From Ctena decussata (lineage: Eukaryota; Mollusca; Bivalvia; Lucinida; Lucinidae), in NCBI GenBank assembly GCA_963989385.1, contig OZ022502.1:10059001-10123000 (forward strand): 64,000 nucleotides of DNA, in the 5' to 3' direction. The position numbers were made by a program, and so were the translations under genes. Below the pieces are notes generated by a model. It was not told where the DNA came from, ran no database searches, and saw only the letters and a program-made list of their open reading frames with translations. Below, piece after piece: positions 37,781-52,057 of the stretch. Every line of letters starts with the position of its first letter. The first letter of the stretch is position 1.

Positions 37781-40700
37781 TATTAACGGAAAAAACCAAA
37801 AACTATATACCCCTACATCCTTCGTATACCGGGGGTATAATTAAAATAGTTAGCACATAGTCAGTTATTTTATCCCTCAAATCAAAATTCCCACAAATCT
37901 AAACCCCAAAATTAAGCAATGTTAGCCAGAAAGTACTTATTAATTATAATAATTGCATATTTCTGTTCTGTTTGAGGCATTTTGTGGGCAGACAAACAAA
38001 ATTGTGTGGATTTCTCAGTAGAATGGCATTTTTTTCCAAATTTTATCAACAGTTTTACAAAATTAGCATATCATGAAGCTTGCTATACATCTGTGGTTTT
38101 AAAGTGCTTTGGCATTTCAATAATGTGTGAAATGGCCTTGATGAAATTTTTGTTCTTTGCTGTCCATTTGTGTCCCATTTTATTGACATTTAGCACTCAA
38201 GAAACAAAACGACAGCATACATACTGCATAAGGTATATATAACTCTTGTCTATGAATGCAATGCTATATAAAACGCTCAAGTTTTCCATCTCAAAGAGAA
38301 ACTGGCCCAGGGGCCGTATTCATAAAGCCACTTAAGTCGTTGCTATGCGGTTGCTAAGGCTAAATATCTATAAAGGAGATTCCCTACAACTATGAAATTT
38401 GTTCTGGAGGAACAGTCTTTGTAAGACTGTTCCTCCAGAGCAAATTTCATAGTAGTAGGGAATCTCCTTCAAAGAAATTTAGCCTTAGCAACAGCCTAGC
38501 AACCACTTAAGTCGTTTTATGAATACGGCCCCAGAGGTTATAAACTTAAGTACATTCTTAAACTCAAACTAAAGCACACTGGTTGGCTGCTTCTGAGCAC
38601 ATGCTCTGAAGCAGCCAGTCAGTGTGCTTTATTTTGAGTTTGAGAATATTCCCAAGTTTTATAACCTCGAATCCAGGTGAACAATATGTTTGTTTACCTG
38701 CTGTTAACACCCTCATCTAGAGCAAAATACTGGAACACAGCCAGGAACTTGTTTGATGTTTCTCCTGCATTTTGCACTCTATTCTGTGACCTGTAATAGA
38801 CCGAGTGGCAACTACTGGCTATTCATAACTCCAGATAAAGACTAGTTTGGACAATAATTTTGAGATTATTTGAATTTTTTGTCCTTAAACCAAATACTGG
38901 TATCTCACAGAGGCAGTTTTGGTGCGAAGTAAGAAATTTATCCCAGGATTACTTTAGTATCATCATTCTGACATAGAAAATCTTACACAAGTCATTTCAT
39001 ATAAAATTTATGAAACCAGCCTTCAGCGAGTTTCATAAATTTCATATGAAATAACCACAAGTGTAAGATTCTGTTTATCATATGACCCTTTAAGTTGGGA
39101 TTTTATCGCCCTCAAAGTAAACATTATTTTAGTAAGAAAACACATTGTTGACACGGACGTTTTCAATGATGTTATGTGTACGCACCAAAGTGTTATTACA
39201 TGTGTGGTCATACGATTTTTATGACACGACATTAACTCCTAAATAACAGTGATGTCATATGATAAAATAATTTCTGTTCATTTTCCAGATACACATGTTG
39301 TTGTCCCTTCTCAGAAATATCCCAAATCAGGCAGATTTGACAAGGTACAACAACACATTTTTATGGAGAGGTAAGATAAAAAATTCCATATAAAGTGCTA
39401 TTTAACCTGGCCCCGAGGTTATAAAACTTTTTTCGTGCTCAACTCAGCTGAGCATAGAATTTTCTCTGCTGATAAATATGAAAATGCCAACTAATGTTGG
39501 CATTTTCATATTGATAAGCAGAGAAAATTTCATACTCAGCTAAACTGAGCAAGAAAACGACTGTACCAATCAGTAATTTGCTATTTATTAGCAGGTAAAA
39601 TTTCATGCTCAACTCAGCTGAGCATGAAAAAAGTATTATAACCTCGGGGCCTGTTTGCACACTGTCACAAAACAGAGCTTAACCAGAAAACTTGATGAAA
39701 GTTTAAGGCCCCACGACCAATGTCTCCCTTTCTGCAAGGGAGACAAAAATTGTCCAAGAATTATGATGAAAACCCTGCTTTATCTGGACCTCTAGACATG
39801 GTAAAGTACTGAATATCCCCGAAAATATCTTCTTCTTTTTTTTAATCACAATAATCCTGTTGCACTAAAAATATATATTTCAGTGACACCTGAATTCCAC
39901 TGTTATTGCAAGGATTTGGCTATTAAAAATTTGAATATAGCTTCAGATATCTATATTTATGCATCACTACTGCTTCAAAACTGTTTAGGGTATGATACAC
40001 TGACTAGAATTATGATACTAGAGTTTAGTTATTACACCGTGTATTAACAGGGCCCAGTTGTTCAAAGACTAACAAGCTCGCTAAGAGGTCAACTCGTTAA
40101 GTGTTTTACAACTTCATTACCAAATAAACCGATATTTTTTATTGAAAAAATGTTCAAAGCTTTTGCACTAAAGCTTCTCACATTTTTTCAACAAAAAATA
40201 TTTTAGATATTAACGTTTGAAATTTGAACGAAACATTAATTTATGATGTTAGTTTTGAACAACCGGGCCTTGATCTTATTTTTATTCATTTCTATCCTTG
40301 TCTTTCCTTGAAATGTGAATCAAAAATCATAATCCAAATATACTGCTGAACATTTTTAAAAAGAAGAATTCAGAATTTAATGTACTTACATTTTCAAAGC
40401 CATCAGACATATTCCAGCAGCAAGGTCGGCAAGCTGTGGGGGTGGGGTCAAGGTCAAAGAATGATCCCAAACAAAGGGATAAATGTTGCTCCATACAGCA
40501 TCGGCAAGCTCTGAAAAAAATTCATGTCATTATAAAGCTATCATGGTGACCCCAAAAACTGGGACAGAAAGCACTGAGAAAACAGTGTTGACCTAGATCA
40601 GACTGCATCTTAAGAGCAGTCTAATCAGGGTCTAAACTGTTTACCATTTTGCCAGCAATTTTATTCCAATTTTAGGTCAATAACAGCAGTTGCTTAAGGT

Positions 40701-43700
40701 AAATAGTGACACTCTCTGCAATTTTCAAATGGGGGTCAACTCCTAAAGGAAAGAATTCGCTCCTCTAGGAGCAAATTCTTTTCTTTAAGAATACACCCCC
40801 TTGTATTGTCTAGGAAAAAAGGAAGTCATGAAAGTTGTTTTCTTTTGTAGGGCTATTTAATTATGAAAAGCAGAGGTATTTATTACTTAGTCAAAAGCCC
40901 TCAACATTGGAAAATGGAGACAGGCTGGCTATAGAGATGGATCAGAATCTATTCGTTCTAAACATAAAATCTTTGCTTTGTTCTTGATAAGTATTTAATG
41001 GTAAATTGGATCAATTTTCTTATTTCTTCCTGAAACACATCTTGAGGCTCTTCATAACAACCATCTGGGCAGCTTGCATGAGGAGCCACAAGATATGTTT
41101 TCATTGATAGTTAACAGACATTCTCTTATACTTTTTATCAAATTCCTCCCTTTCACGGGGCTCTTTCTGAAGTTCTAGAAGCAATACAGTGAACAGCTAG
41201 GTTGCTGATCAGACTGTCTGATAATGCACCTATATCAGTAGAAAGTATAATAACTTGTAGATCACAGTTCAGGGTCTTCCCTCGGCTTTGTACTATAGGA
41301 GTCCTAGGGACTCTCGCCTTTGGCGCTTGAGAGTCCTAGTGCAAATTGTAAGAGTCCCATATAGAAACATAACTCTGTATAATGATTAAGAGAACTAATA
41401 AACAACTGAAATGAAAAAAAAAATCAAATCTAGATTCAAAGCAGTAGCACATGTAAGCTATTTGTTTTCTAAAACATCTGTTTATAAATCAAAATCAACT
41501 AAACTGTAATTTCCTTCTCAATTTTTGAGAGTCCTGTAGGACCCTCAAGATTATTTTTTGAGAGTCCCAGACATCATTTTGGGAGTCTGAGACTCTCAAT
41601 CTTGAGTCCGGGAAAACCCTGACAGTTATATCTAAACATGGGGATGTGAGATATTAATTGAGCATTTAGAAGAAAAAATATGATTATCTTTAAACTCTTT
41701 GTTGAATTCCTTGGTATTATGTGTAGTTTGTAAGCACTGTCTTTTAATGAGAAAATTTGAGGTGAATGGGGACAATTTCAGGGGATGCAACTCTGTCATC
41801 TTCATTTTTGCCTCTCTTCTAAATGGGGGATCAACTCTTAAAGGATAAAATTTGCTTCCTACTGAGCAAATTCTTTCCTTCAAGAATAGATCCCATTAGG
41901 GGACTACTCCCTCATGCAGGAAAGCAAACAGAAAGTCAGAAAAGCTTTTTCCAAGTGTAAAAATGGTGGAAAACATGGCGGTGTACACATACACCTTCAT
42001 GATTACTGCAAAATATCTATACTAGGGTCAAGTCAGGTAAATTCGGACAGCAGGTAAATCCAGACAGTGACATTATTTCCTTTATATGTCAGTTGTTTTG
42101 AATTAAAACAAAATTAACTGGGCAAACAGTGAAAACCCTGATGAAACAGCTCATTATTAGCCATCTCATCTGGATTTTCACTATTTGCAATGGTATGTCC
42201 GAATTTACCCGCTGTCCAAAGTTACCCAATATGACCATACTGAAAAGTAAGTACCTGAATGCTGGACTGACACTCCCCGACCAAAACTGTTTTCATTGTT
42301 TTCACAAACTTGCCTAAAAAAACAAACAAAGATGTCACAGTTCCAGAAAAGGTTGGGTTTGATGATAAGTTAGGAGCAAGGAATCTTCTTTCTCCATAAA
42401 AACACTTCTCATGACCCTTTAATAGAAAAGCCTAGTAAAATGTTTTGTACATGGTTAGCTCCTGAGAATCAACTCAAGAAAACATCTTTTGGGGCTGCTA
42501 ACTACAGTATTTAATAAGTGATGAGTCAGTATTTTTTCCCCGAAAAAAAAAAAGAAAAAAAATTTCTAGACTGTATTACCATTAAAATTCTAAGAACCAG
42601 GACAGATACAGCTAAAAAACAGTGTAGGCTCAGATCAGACTGCTCCTGAAGGAGCTGTCTCATCAGGGCCTACACTGTTTGCATTTCCAGCTACATCTTT
42701 TAGATGCATCATGTCACTGTATTACCAAACTGTACCAGTTATTGGACAATAATTTTAACTATTTTAGTCGCCCCAATTTTTCAAATTTTTGGAGTATAAG
42801 TCCTCATTATCTGGACACTGATCCAGATGCTTAATTGACAAGAACTCAAGTGGGTTTTGGGCAACAAATGAATGATTATAACTTTTTAAATGAAGTAAAT
42901 ATTTCACTGTCTGTAGCTTATGAACTGTGGATTCTGTAATTAGTTTTGTGGTGTCTGGCAGACTGACAGAATTGTGGTGTCTGGCAGACTGACAAAATTG
43001 TGGTGTCTGGCAGACTGACAAAATTGTGGTGTCTGGCAGACTGATAGAACTGTGGTGTCTGGCAGACTGACAGAATTGTGGTGTCTGGAAGACTGATAGA
43101 ATTGTGGTGTCTGGCAGACTGACAGAATTGTAGTGTCTGGCAGACTGACAGATTTGTGGTGTCTGGCAGACTGATAGAATTGTGGTGTCTGTGGTGTCTG
43201 GCAGACTGACAGATTTGTGGTGTCTGGCAGACTGACAGATTTGTGGTGTCTGGCAGACTGACAGAATTGTAGTGTCTGGCATACTGACAGATTTGTGGTG
43301 TCTGGCAGACTGACAGATTTGTGGTGTCTGGCAGACTGACAGAATTGTAGTGTCTGGCAGACTGACAGATTTGTGGTGTCTGGCAGACTGACAGATTTGT
43401 GGTGTCTGGCAGACTGACAGATTTGTAGTGTCTGGCAGACTGACAGATTTGTGGTGTCTGGCAGACTGACAGAAACGACATTTCCTTGAAAGGAAAATCT
43501 TCTGTTGCAACACTATCATACAGGTGGCCAAGTAACAAAAAACCAATGGAAGGCTGTGTCTTACTATGCACTGTCACAAAACAACTAAACGAGAAAACTC
43601 AACCCCAGCTGACAGAAACATAAAGCCTTTGTCTTGCTTCTGCCAGTCATAGGCAAGACAAAAACTGGGGTCGAGTCTGGTAACTTCGGACAGTGGGTAA

Positions 43701-46700
43701 ATTTGGACATACCATTGCAAACAGTGAAAACCAGATGAGAAGGCTCATAATGAGCCATCTCATAAGGATTTTCACTGATTGCCCAGTTAATTTTGTTCTA
43801 ATTCCAAACAACTGACATATAAAGGAAACAATGTCACTGTCCGAATTTACCTGCTGTACGAATTTATTCGACTTTACCCTAGTCATCATCTATCTTTCAT
43901 TCTTGAAATCAAAAGAAAATCAGCTTATAATTTGCAAAAAAACAAAAAACAGAAAAAACTTCTCATTTCTGAATTTGACAGCACAAATAAATCCTATCCA
44001 GTGTTTTGCACACAATAAAATCACCATTACATTACATTACATGTAGTTACCAAAGTTATAGAAGGTACTTACTTAAACCTATAGACAAGGCTTTGCATTA
44101 TTGACAGTGTAGTCCGCAGTTCATTCTCTGAACAGACTGTCAATAAAGATTTCAACCCTGGACCTGTAGATGAAAACATGTCTTTCACGTCCATGACAAA
44201 TAGTCTCAGTCGGCACAGACTGCCAAAATGGCAATGTGTGCAGACAGACACTATTTGTTACTTTTCATGTCAGATTATGTGAGTCAGCTATACAATAAAT
44301 CTGAAGGTATACCTTCAGATTTATTGTTTAGCTGACTCACATAATCTCTGAGTATAATAAGCCAGATTTTTTTTTACATTTCATGGATAACAGATATTTA
44401 AGATAATAGCCAAGCCATTGAAAAAATTCTGTTAAAGCAATGTTTCATCTAAATATTTTACAGAAGATTTTTTTTTCAGTGATTTTTTTTTTTTTGTAAT
44501 TTTTTTTTTTTAATTAAAAAAAAAATTAAAAATTAAAAAAAAAATAGTTTACAGAAGCTATTTAGACAAAGAGTCACACTTGACCTACGAAGACAGTTTG
44601 GTTACAAGTACATGTATCTAACAAAATCTTATTTGGTCTTTGCTTTACTGCAAGTATTTTTGCAATCTATGTTAATTGGTTTTGCTGATAATTCTGTGCC
44701 ACTTGATCATATTTTTTTTTCTTTTTCCATAAAAACATTAGGGTATGACCTATCCTTATCCTCAGCTTATGACCCATTGTCAGAACCGCCTCTTATGAGA
44801 GGCAACAAAATAAGGCTAATGAAAGGCCACCTTGTGTGTTTTTTATGTATATTAATATAAATTATTTCCAAAGTATCATCATAACCCAGCTTTATCCAAA
44901 GCTCTGTTGCCTCACTAACATTAAAATATGATTAACCATCTTTCAACATCATTCACCCATCCAAGAAACTGTGAACTTACAAATGAGCTTATGTTCTGAC
45001 AGCTGTAGACTCTGACTAGCATCAAACACCTCCTGGGTACCCTCTAGATATATCAAAATAAGCTTCCATAAGGAGTTGTGGGTATCCATACTATCTGCTT
45101 CAAACTCTCTGAAATAGACAATAAGGTGAATTTTGTGCATGTGTGTGTGTGTGTTTTTTCACCATTTTTCAAAGGAAGAGAACTTTGGTGTTTAATATTG
45201 GCTTCCCTGTAAGAAACACTTCCACTCAAAATGGGGTCAACTTATAAAGAAGAGAATTTGCTCCAGAGGGAACAATTTCTTCCTTTTAAACTTTAAATTT
45301 GATTCACACGGAAAAAGAATGGCAGAGTTGCTTCTCTTTAAGTGTATTCATTCACCTTAAATTGATAACTCAAGAATTTGGCAAATGGGAATAAGTGATA
45401 TGTTGATCATCTGGGATGAGAATGAAATAATCAAGTGACTAGGGAACAGTCAGGACTTGGACCCTTGACCTCTGAATAAGTCTAGTGCATTAATCCCTCA
45501 GCTAACAACATCAGACAAAATGCCATAATGTGAGGTGCAAAACATGAAAGCCTACAAAACAAGAGCTCCCCAAGCGGGGCAATATACGCCTGTTTCTGAA
45601 TGTTTTTTTTTGCACTGTTTCATCCTTGTCTACATTGCTATCAAGTTTATCAAGACATTCCAAACATTAAGGTTCTCAAAAGAAAAGCCTTTAAAAAGTA
45701 ATCAAAGTGATGTAACTAAAAAAAAACAGAGGACCATTGGTCCTGTAGCTCACCTGAGTCCATTCATCCTCAGCACTCAGGGGTAAGTAACTCTAAGGCA
45801 AATTGTACAATATGGCAGAAATTTGAAGTCTGCTTCTTGAGAACATTTCTGTAAAACTTTTGTCAAAATATCTACTGTAACACAGAAATAAATGCTAATA
45901 TTTACATTTTTCCCATTATAGGTCAAGGAAACTTTAAGTTGCCATCGCAACAAACCACATGGGCAACAATAATAAAAAATAGTAATTCAATAGAGGCTAT
46001 TACTAAAATCCTTTCAGTAAAGTTTCAGCTTTATCATCCAATTAGTTTCTGAGTAGATGACTTTTGAGTATGTTTTCTGTTTTTAACCATTTGGTTACCA
46101 TGGCAACCAGCCAAATTGTGCCATTCGCATAAATTTCATGCAGTTGCTAGAGGACTACTCCAGGAACAATTCTGTAAAAATTTTGTCCAAATATCTGCAG
46201 CAATATAGCTATGAATGAAAATTTTCAACTTTCCTATTATAAGTCAATGGCAACTTGAAGTTCCAACAGAAACAAAACTACTGGAGCAACTGCCATGAGA
46301 AACAGTATTTTTATAGAGGCTAGTATTAAGATCCCTTCTGTAAAGTTTGAGCTGTATCGGTCGCATACTTTTTGAGATGATTTTTTTAAAGATTTACGCC
46401 CTTGTTTATGACGACAAAAAAACGTTTTCATGTAATATTTATACAGTATCTCCGAAATGGCCCATTTATGCATCTGACAATAGATATTAAGACCAATATT
46501 TGTGAAAAGTAACTTTATTTAAAGAAATAAAATATTTGTTTACAATCACGGACCGCTATCTAAATCGCCTCATAGGATAGAATTAATTTGCTCTGATGTC
46601 ACTAGCGCGTGCACGAATAAGAAAAATACCTAGGTATCGTCATATGACCGTAAGGCTTGGTATCGACTCTCCTATTGGCTGACGGTTGTGTTCATTTACA

Positions 46701-49700
46701 TTTTCAATCTCAATACTTTCTTTTAATTAAAAATTGTATTAAACTGAAAAGCTTTTTCTGAATTTTTACAATGGATTTAAATATGATTATAAATTATCTA
46801 ACAAAATAAGTAAAATTGTTTATTTTGGAGATGGTGAAAAAATGAGGGAGTATACCTTTAACAGTTTATCAATTTTTCCGTTGCCATGGCAACCAGCCAA
46901 ATTCTGCGATTTGCATAAATCTAATAAGGCTGGTTGAGGACTACTCAAAGAACATTTCAATGAAAGTTTGTCAAAATATCTGCACCAACATAGCAATAAA
47001 TGCAAATTTTCTATTTTGCCATCATAAGTCAATGGAAACTTTAAGTTCCCATAGCAACCAAACTGCTAGAACAATTGCCAAGAAAAACAGTACTTTTATA
47101 GAAGCCAGTACTAAGATCCTTTCTGTGAAGTTTGGGCTTTATTGGTTGCATAGTTTCTGATATGAGGAGATGATTTTTGAATATTTTTTCTATTTTTAAT
47201 CATTTGGTTGCCATGGCAACCAGCCAAATTGTGCAATTGACATAAATTTCATGTGGTTGATAGAGGACTACTCAAGGAACATTTCTGTAAAAGTTTTGTC
47301 AAAATATCTGCAGTGACATAGCAATAAATGCAAATTTTCTATTTTGCCATTATAAGTCAATGGCAACTTTAAGTTCCCATAGCAACCAAACTACTACAGC
47401 AATTGCCAAGAAAAACAGTACTTTTATAGAAGCCAGTATAAGGATCCTTTCTCTGAAGTTTGGGCTTTATTGGTTGCATAGTTTCTGAGGAGATGATTTT
47501 TTGAATATTTTTTCTATTTTTAATCATTTGGTTGCCATGGCAACCAGCCAAATTGTGCAATTGACATAAATTTCATGTGGTTGATAGAGAACTACTTAAG
47601 GAACATTTCTGTAAAAGTTTTGTCAAAATATCTGCAGTGACATAGCAATAAATGCAAATTTTCTATTTTTCCCATACAAGTCAATGGAAACTTTAAGTTG
47701 CCATAGCAACCAAAGTTCTGAAGCTATTTGGATAAAAACAGTATTATTAATTCCCCCTGCCTATAGATGCTATATATGAAATTTGGTTACAATGGGCCTT
47801 GTAGTTTCAGAGAAGATGTCGTTTGAAAATGTTGACGGATGGACGACGTATGACGTACGACGGATGCCTGCCTATACTATAAGCTCACCTGTGAGCCTTT
47901 GGCTCAGGTGAGCTAAAAAATAAGGAAGGGGAAGCAATTATTCTTTTATCAGACATACTGTCTCAAACTAATACACATTGCTATAAAGTTTCGTCAAGAT
48001 ATTCCATACGGTTACCTAATAATGACTTGCCCAAGAACAGCCTTAGAAAATAATCAAAGGGATGTAACTCCATAAATAAGGAAGGGGGAGCAATTATTCT
48101 TATATAAGACACACAGCCTCAACCTAATACACATTGCTATAAATTTTCATCAGGACATTCCATACGGTTGCCTACTTATCGCTTGCATAAGAATAGCCTA
48201 AGAAAATATTCAAAGGGAGGTTACTCCAAAAATAAGTAAGGGTAGGCAATCATTCTTATATGTGACATATCGTGTCAACCTAATATACATCACTATCAAG
48301 TTTCATCACGATAGTCCAAAGGGTTAGTTTGATATGAGGTGTACAAATATAGTCTGACAAAATAATCAAAGGGAGGTAACTCAAAATCTTAGTCAAGGGG
48401 AGTAACCATTCTTGTATGAGACATGTTGTCTTAACCTCATAAACATTGGTATACAGTTTCATCATGATATTCCAAAGAGTAACCAAGTTATGGAATGCTA
48501 AAGAATTGCCATATAAACTGCCATAGTCGAGTTTTTTCAAAGGGCTGTAACTCTGCTAAAATCATTGGAGCAAAATTTCCTTATAATATGCGCTACTCCA
48601 CATCGTAGTCTTACTATTTACAAAGTTTCAGCTTAATTAGATGAAAATTGTAGGAGGAGTTATCCGGAAATGAACACCCCAAAAATTCTAAGTAAAGGGC
48701 TGTAATTCCGCTAAAAATTATTGGAGCGTAACCTCGAATAAATATGCGCTGGTCCACCTCATAGTCTTACTATATACCAAGTTTCAGCGTGATCGGATGT
48801 AAACTGTAGGAGGAGTTATCCGGAAACAAGAGGTCCATGATGGACCTAAATGGCTCACCTGAGTTATGATGAAATAACATGGAAGATCATCTATTTGATG
48901 ATGGTTCAATTGGAGCAGTTTTGCACTTTCTAATCTATATTCTGACAAAGTTTCATGAAGATTGGATCAAAACTTTGCCCTCTAGAGTGTACACAATGTT
49001 TTTCTAAGATCTGACCTGGCAATCTAGATTTTGATCAGACATTATTCAGTTTCAAACTTGGCCTAGATTTCATGAAGATAAACATTCTGACAAAGTTTCA
49101 TGAAGATTAAATGCAAAATAAAGCCACAATTGTGTACACAAGGCTTTTCTATGATTTGACCCAGTGACCTAGTTTTTAACCTGACAAGGCCAAGTTTCCA
49201 ACTTGGCCTAGATTTCATTGATAATCATTCTGACAAAGTTTCGTGAAGATTGAACCAAAACTGCGCCTTCTGGAGTATCCACAATGTTTTTCTAAGGTTT
49301 GACCTAGTAACCTAGTTTTTGATCCAACATGCCCAAGTTGCATCCTCCGTCTAGATTTGTTGGAGATAAACATTTTGACAAAGTTTCATGAAGATTGGAA
49401 CAAAACTGTGCCCTCTAGAGCATTCACATGGTTTTTCTAAGATCTGACCTAGTGACCTAGTTTTTGACCTGGCATGGCCCAGTTTCAAATTTGGTCTCTA
49501 TTTCATAAAGATAAGCATTCTGACAAAGTTTCATGAAGATTGGATCATAACTGTGCCTTCTAGAGTGTACACAAGGTTTTTCTAAGATTTGACCTAGTGA
49601 CCTAGTTTTTGACCCCACATGACTCAGTTTCAATCTTGGCCTAGATTGTATAAAGATAAACATTCTTACAAAGTTTCATGGAGATTGCATTATAACTGTG

Positions 49701-51973
49701 CCCTCTAGAATGTACACAAGGTTTTTCTAAGATTTGACCTAGTGACCTAGTTTTTGTCCCCACATGACTCAGTTTCAATCTTGGCCTAGATTGTATAAGG
49801 ATAAACATTCTGACACAGTTTCATGGCGATTGGATTATAACTGTGCTCTCTAGAGTGTAAACAAGGTTTTCCTAAGATTTGACCTAGTGACCTAGTTTTT
49901 GACCCCACATGACTCAGTTTCAAACTTGGTCTAGATTTCATTAAGATAAACATTCTGACAAAGTTTCATGAGGATTGGATCAAAACTGTGCCCTCTGTGT
50001 CATTCTAAGATTTATATCTATTTTTAGCTCTGGCGGCCATTTTGTTCAGTGGAGTGGAACCGTTTTAGCAATTTTGGTTCAGGGTCATGAGTCAAACATT
50101 TCTGTGAAATTATTTTGAAATCAAGCCATTGGCTTCGGAGGAGATGTCTTTTAAAGGTTTTTCTATTTTTAGATTTCTATTTTTAGCTCTGGCGGCCATT
50201 TTGTTTAGCGGAGTGGAACCGTTTTAGCAATTTTGGTTCAGGGCAATGAGTAAAACATTTGTGTGAATTTTTTTTTAAATCGAGCCATTGGCTTCAGAGG
50301 AGATGTCGGTTAAAGGTTTTTTTTATTTTTAGCTCTGGCGGCCATTTTGTTCAGCAGAGTGGAACCATTTTAGCAATTTTGGTTAAGGGCTATAACAGAA
50401 ACATTTGTGTGAAATTATTTTGAAATTGGCCAACTGGTCTAGGAGGAGATGTCGTTTGAAGAAATTGTTGACGACGGACGGACGGATGGACGGACGGACG
50501 GACGGACAAATATCGATCACAATAGCTCAGCTTGAGCACTTCCTGCTCAGGTGAGCTAACAAAAAGTTTACGCCGACCGGCCGGCCGGCCGGACACCAGC
50601 GCCATAACAATATATGTCCCGTTTTTCAAATGGGCGTATAAAAACTCTCTTAGACATGCAAGTAATGAAACAATCTCTGAGTTTCATACCATTGTTCTAT
50701 GTAAGTTGAGTATTTGATGATAACTGTAGGATAATTTTTCTTACTTTCCCTTAAAATGTAAGCTGAACCCCCTCTGACACTGAAGCTTAAAACAATTTTC
50801 TTAAAAATGTTTCTCCAAATACAGTCAAACCTTTCTTAAAGGCCACCTTCATTCAACAAAAATCTGTCTTAAGAGGGTAAAATCTCTTATCTCAATGTAG
50901 TGTTTGTGGTGCAAATTGACCTTACAGCAAATGGGTACACTCCCATGTTTTTGCACCATTTGTGACTTCCTTATTTGCATCTATAGACAATGCAGCCATT
51001 CCAAAATGAGGTCTACTCTCACAGAAAGAAGTTGCTTCTGAAACTGTACCCATTCACCTTAAGGCAGGTTTGACTGTACTCTCTTTATCTGGAGCACTGC
51101 ATACCTAACTGCACTTTCCAATGCTAATGCCATTTTCTGAGCCAGGAAACCCACATCAAGCTGTTTCTCGACACTGATCAACATCAAAGTAAAGGCTCCC
51201 CTCCATATCACAGATCTCTTGCCAGCACTTATCTTGGAGTAATCCAACATGTCATAGAAATCACAAAGCTTTGCACCCTTGGAAAAAAGACAAGATTTAC
51301 AATAATTCACAGTTCAAAATGAGCCTAAAATTACGAATACTTTAAGGAAAAAGTGGGGTTTATAATTAAATTAGCAAAGGATGTTAACAGCACCTCTTAT
51401 GAATCATGTCAGAATCATGCTTTTGATCCTGCAATGTATTTTTCTTGGAGAAATATGTAACACTATAATCTGGAAAAAAACAGGGCAGACATGATCAGAC
51501 TACTAAAGGTTGCAAAATCAAAATTTTATTCACCTTTAGCATGTGATAAGTTAATATACACCTTATCTGCTGCCTTCAATATTTTCTGCATGAAAAACAA
51601 GCAAGAAAGTAGCATACCACATCTTCCATATCTGTTGCCATGGCGAGAGTCAGAAAGAGGCTTGTCAAGTTGTATAACCCTCCCTCAGCCAGATGCTGTA
51701 TTCTTCGCTGATGGAACTTTGAGTAAAATCTTAAAAAGACAAATTTCAGAATGGTCATATCAATGAGCACCATGACAATAATAATAATAATTCACCTGCT
51801 AAAGGATATATCTCAGTAGGAGATCACTAAGATTTAAGGGGCATAACTCCATACAGTATTTGTCTCCAGTTGTTACAGGAAAACAGTTTCTTCCTCTGGG
51901 GCTGCTGTTATAAAAAGCAACCCCAGAGGAAAAAACTGTTTTCCTTTACCCTTTACCTTTAGAGAAAGACTTT

Positions 51974-52057
<84 letters not shown>

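Larger units (their letters stand above)
45558..50640 (+). repeat. Pearl-like element invaded by two AGCTCACCTG-family elements
   Basis: It starts AACAAGAGCTCCCCAAGCGG followed by GGCAATATACGCC. Its core units (45660-45720, resumed 47918-48820) carry AAGGAAGGGGGAGCAATTAT, and it ends with GCCGGCCGGCCGGACACC and the hairpin ATGTCCCG...CGGGCGTAT-type end at 50640. The core is interrupted by 45725-47914 and by 48825-50559, each with its own ends. Confidence 0.7.

Noticed and set aside
42764..43577. Two long minus-strand open frames with a repeated SVCQTPQ/SARHH peptide
   Set aside because: They are a 26-bp minisatellite read in two frames inside an intron. There is no unique domain, and both frames look alike because the period is not a multiple of three.
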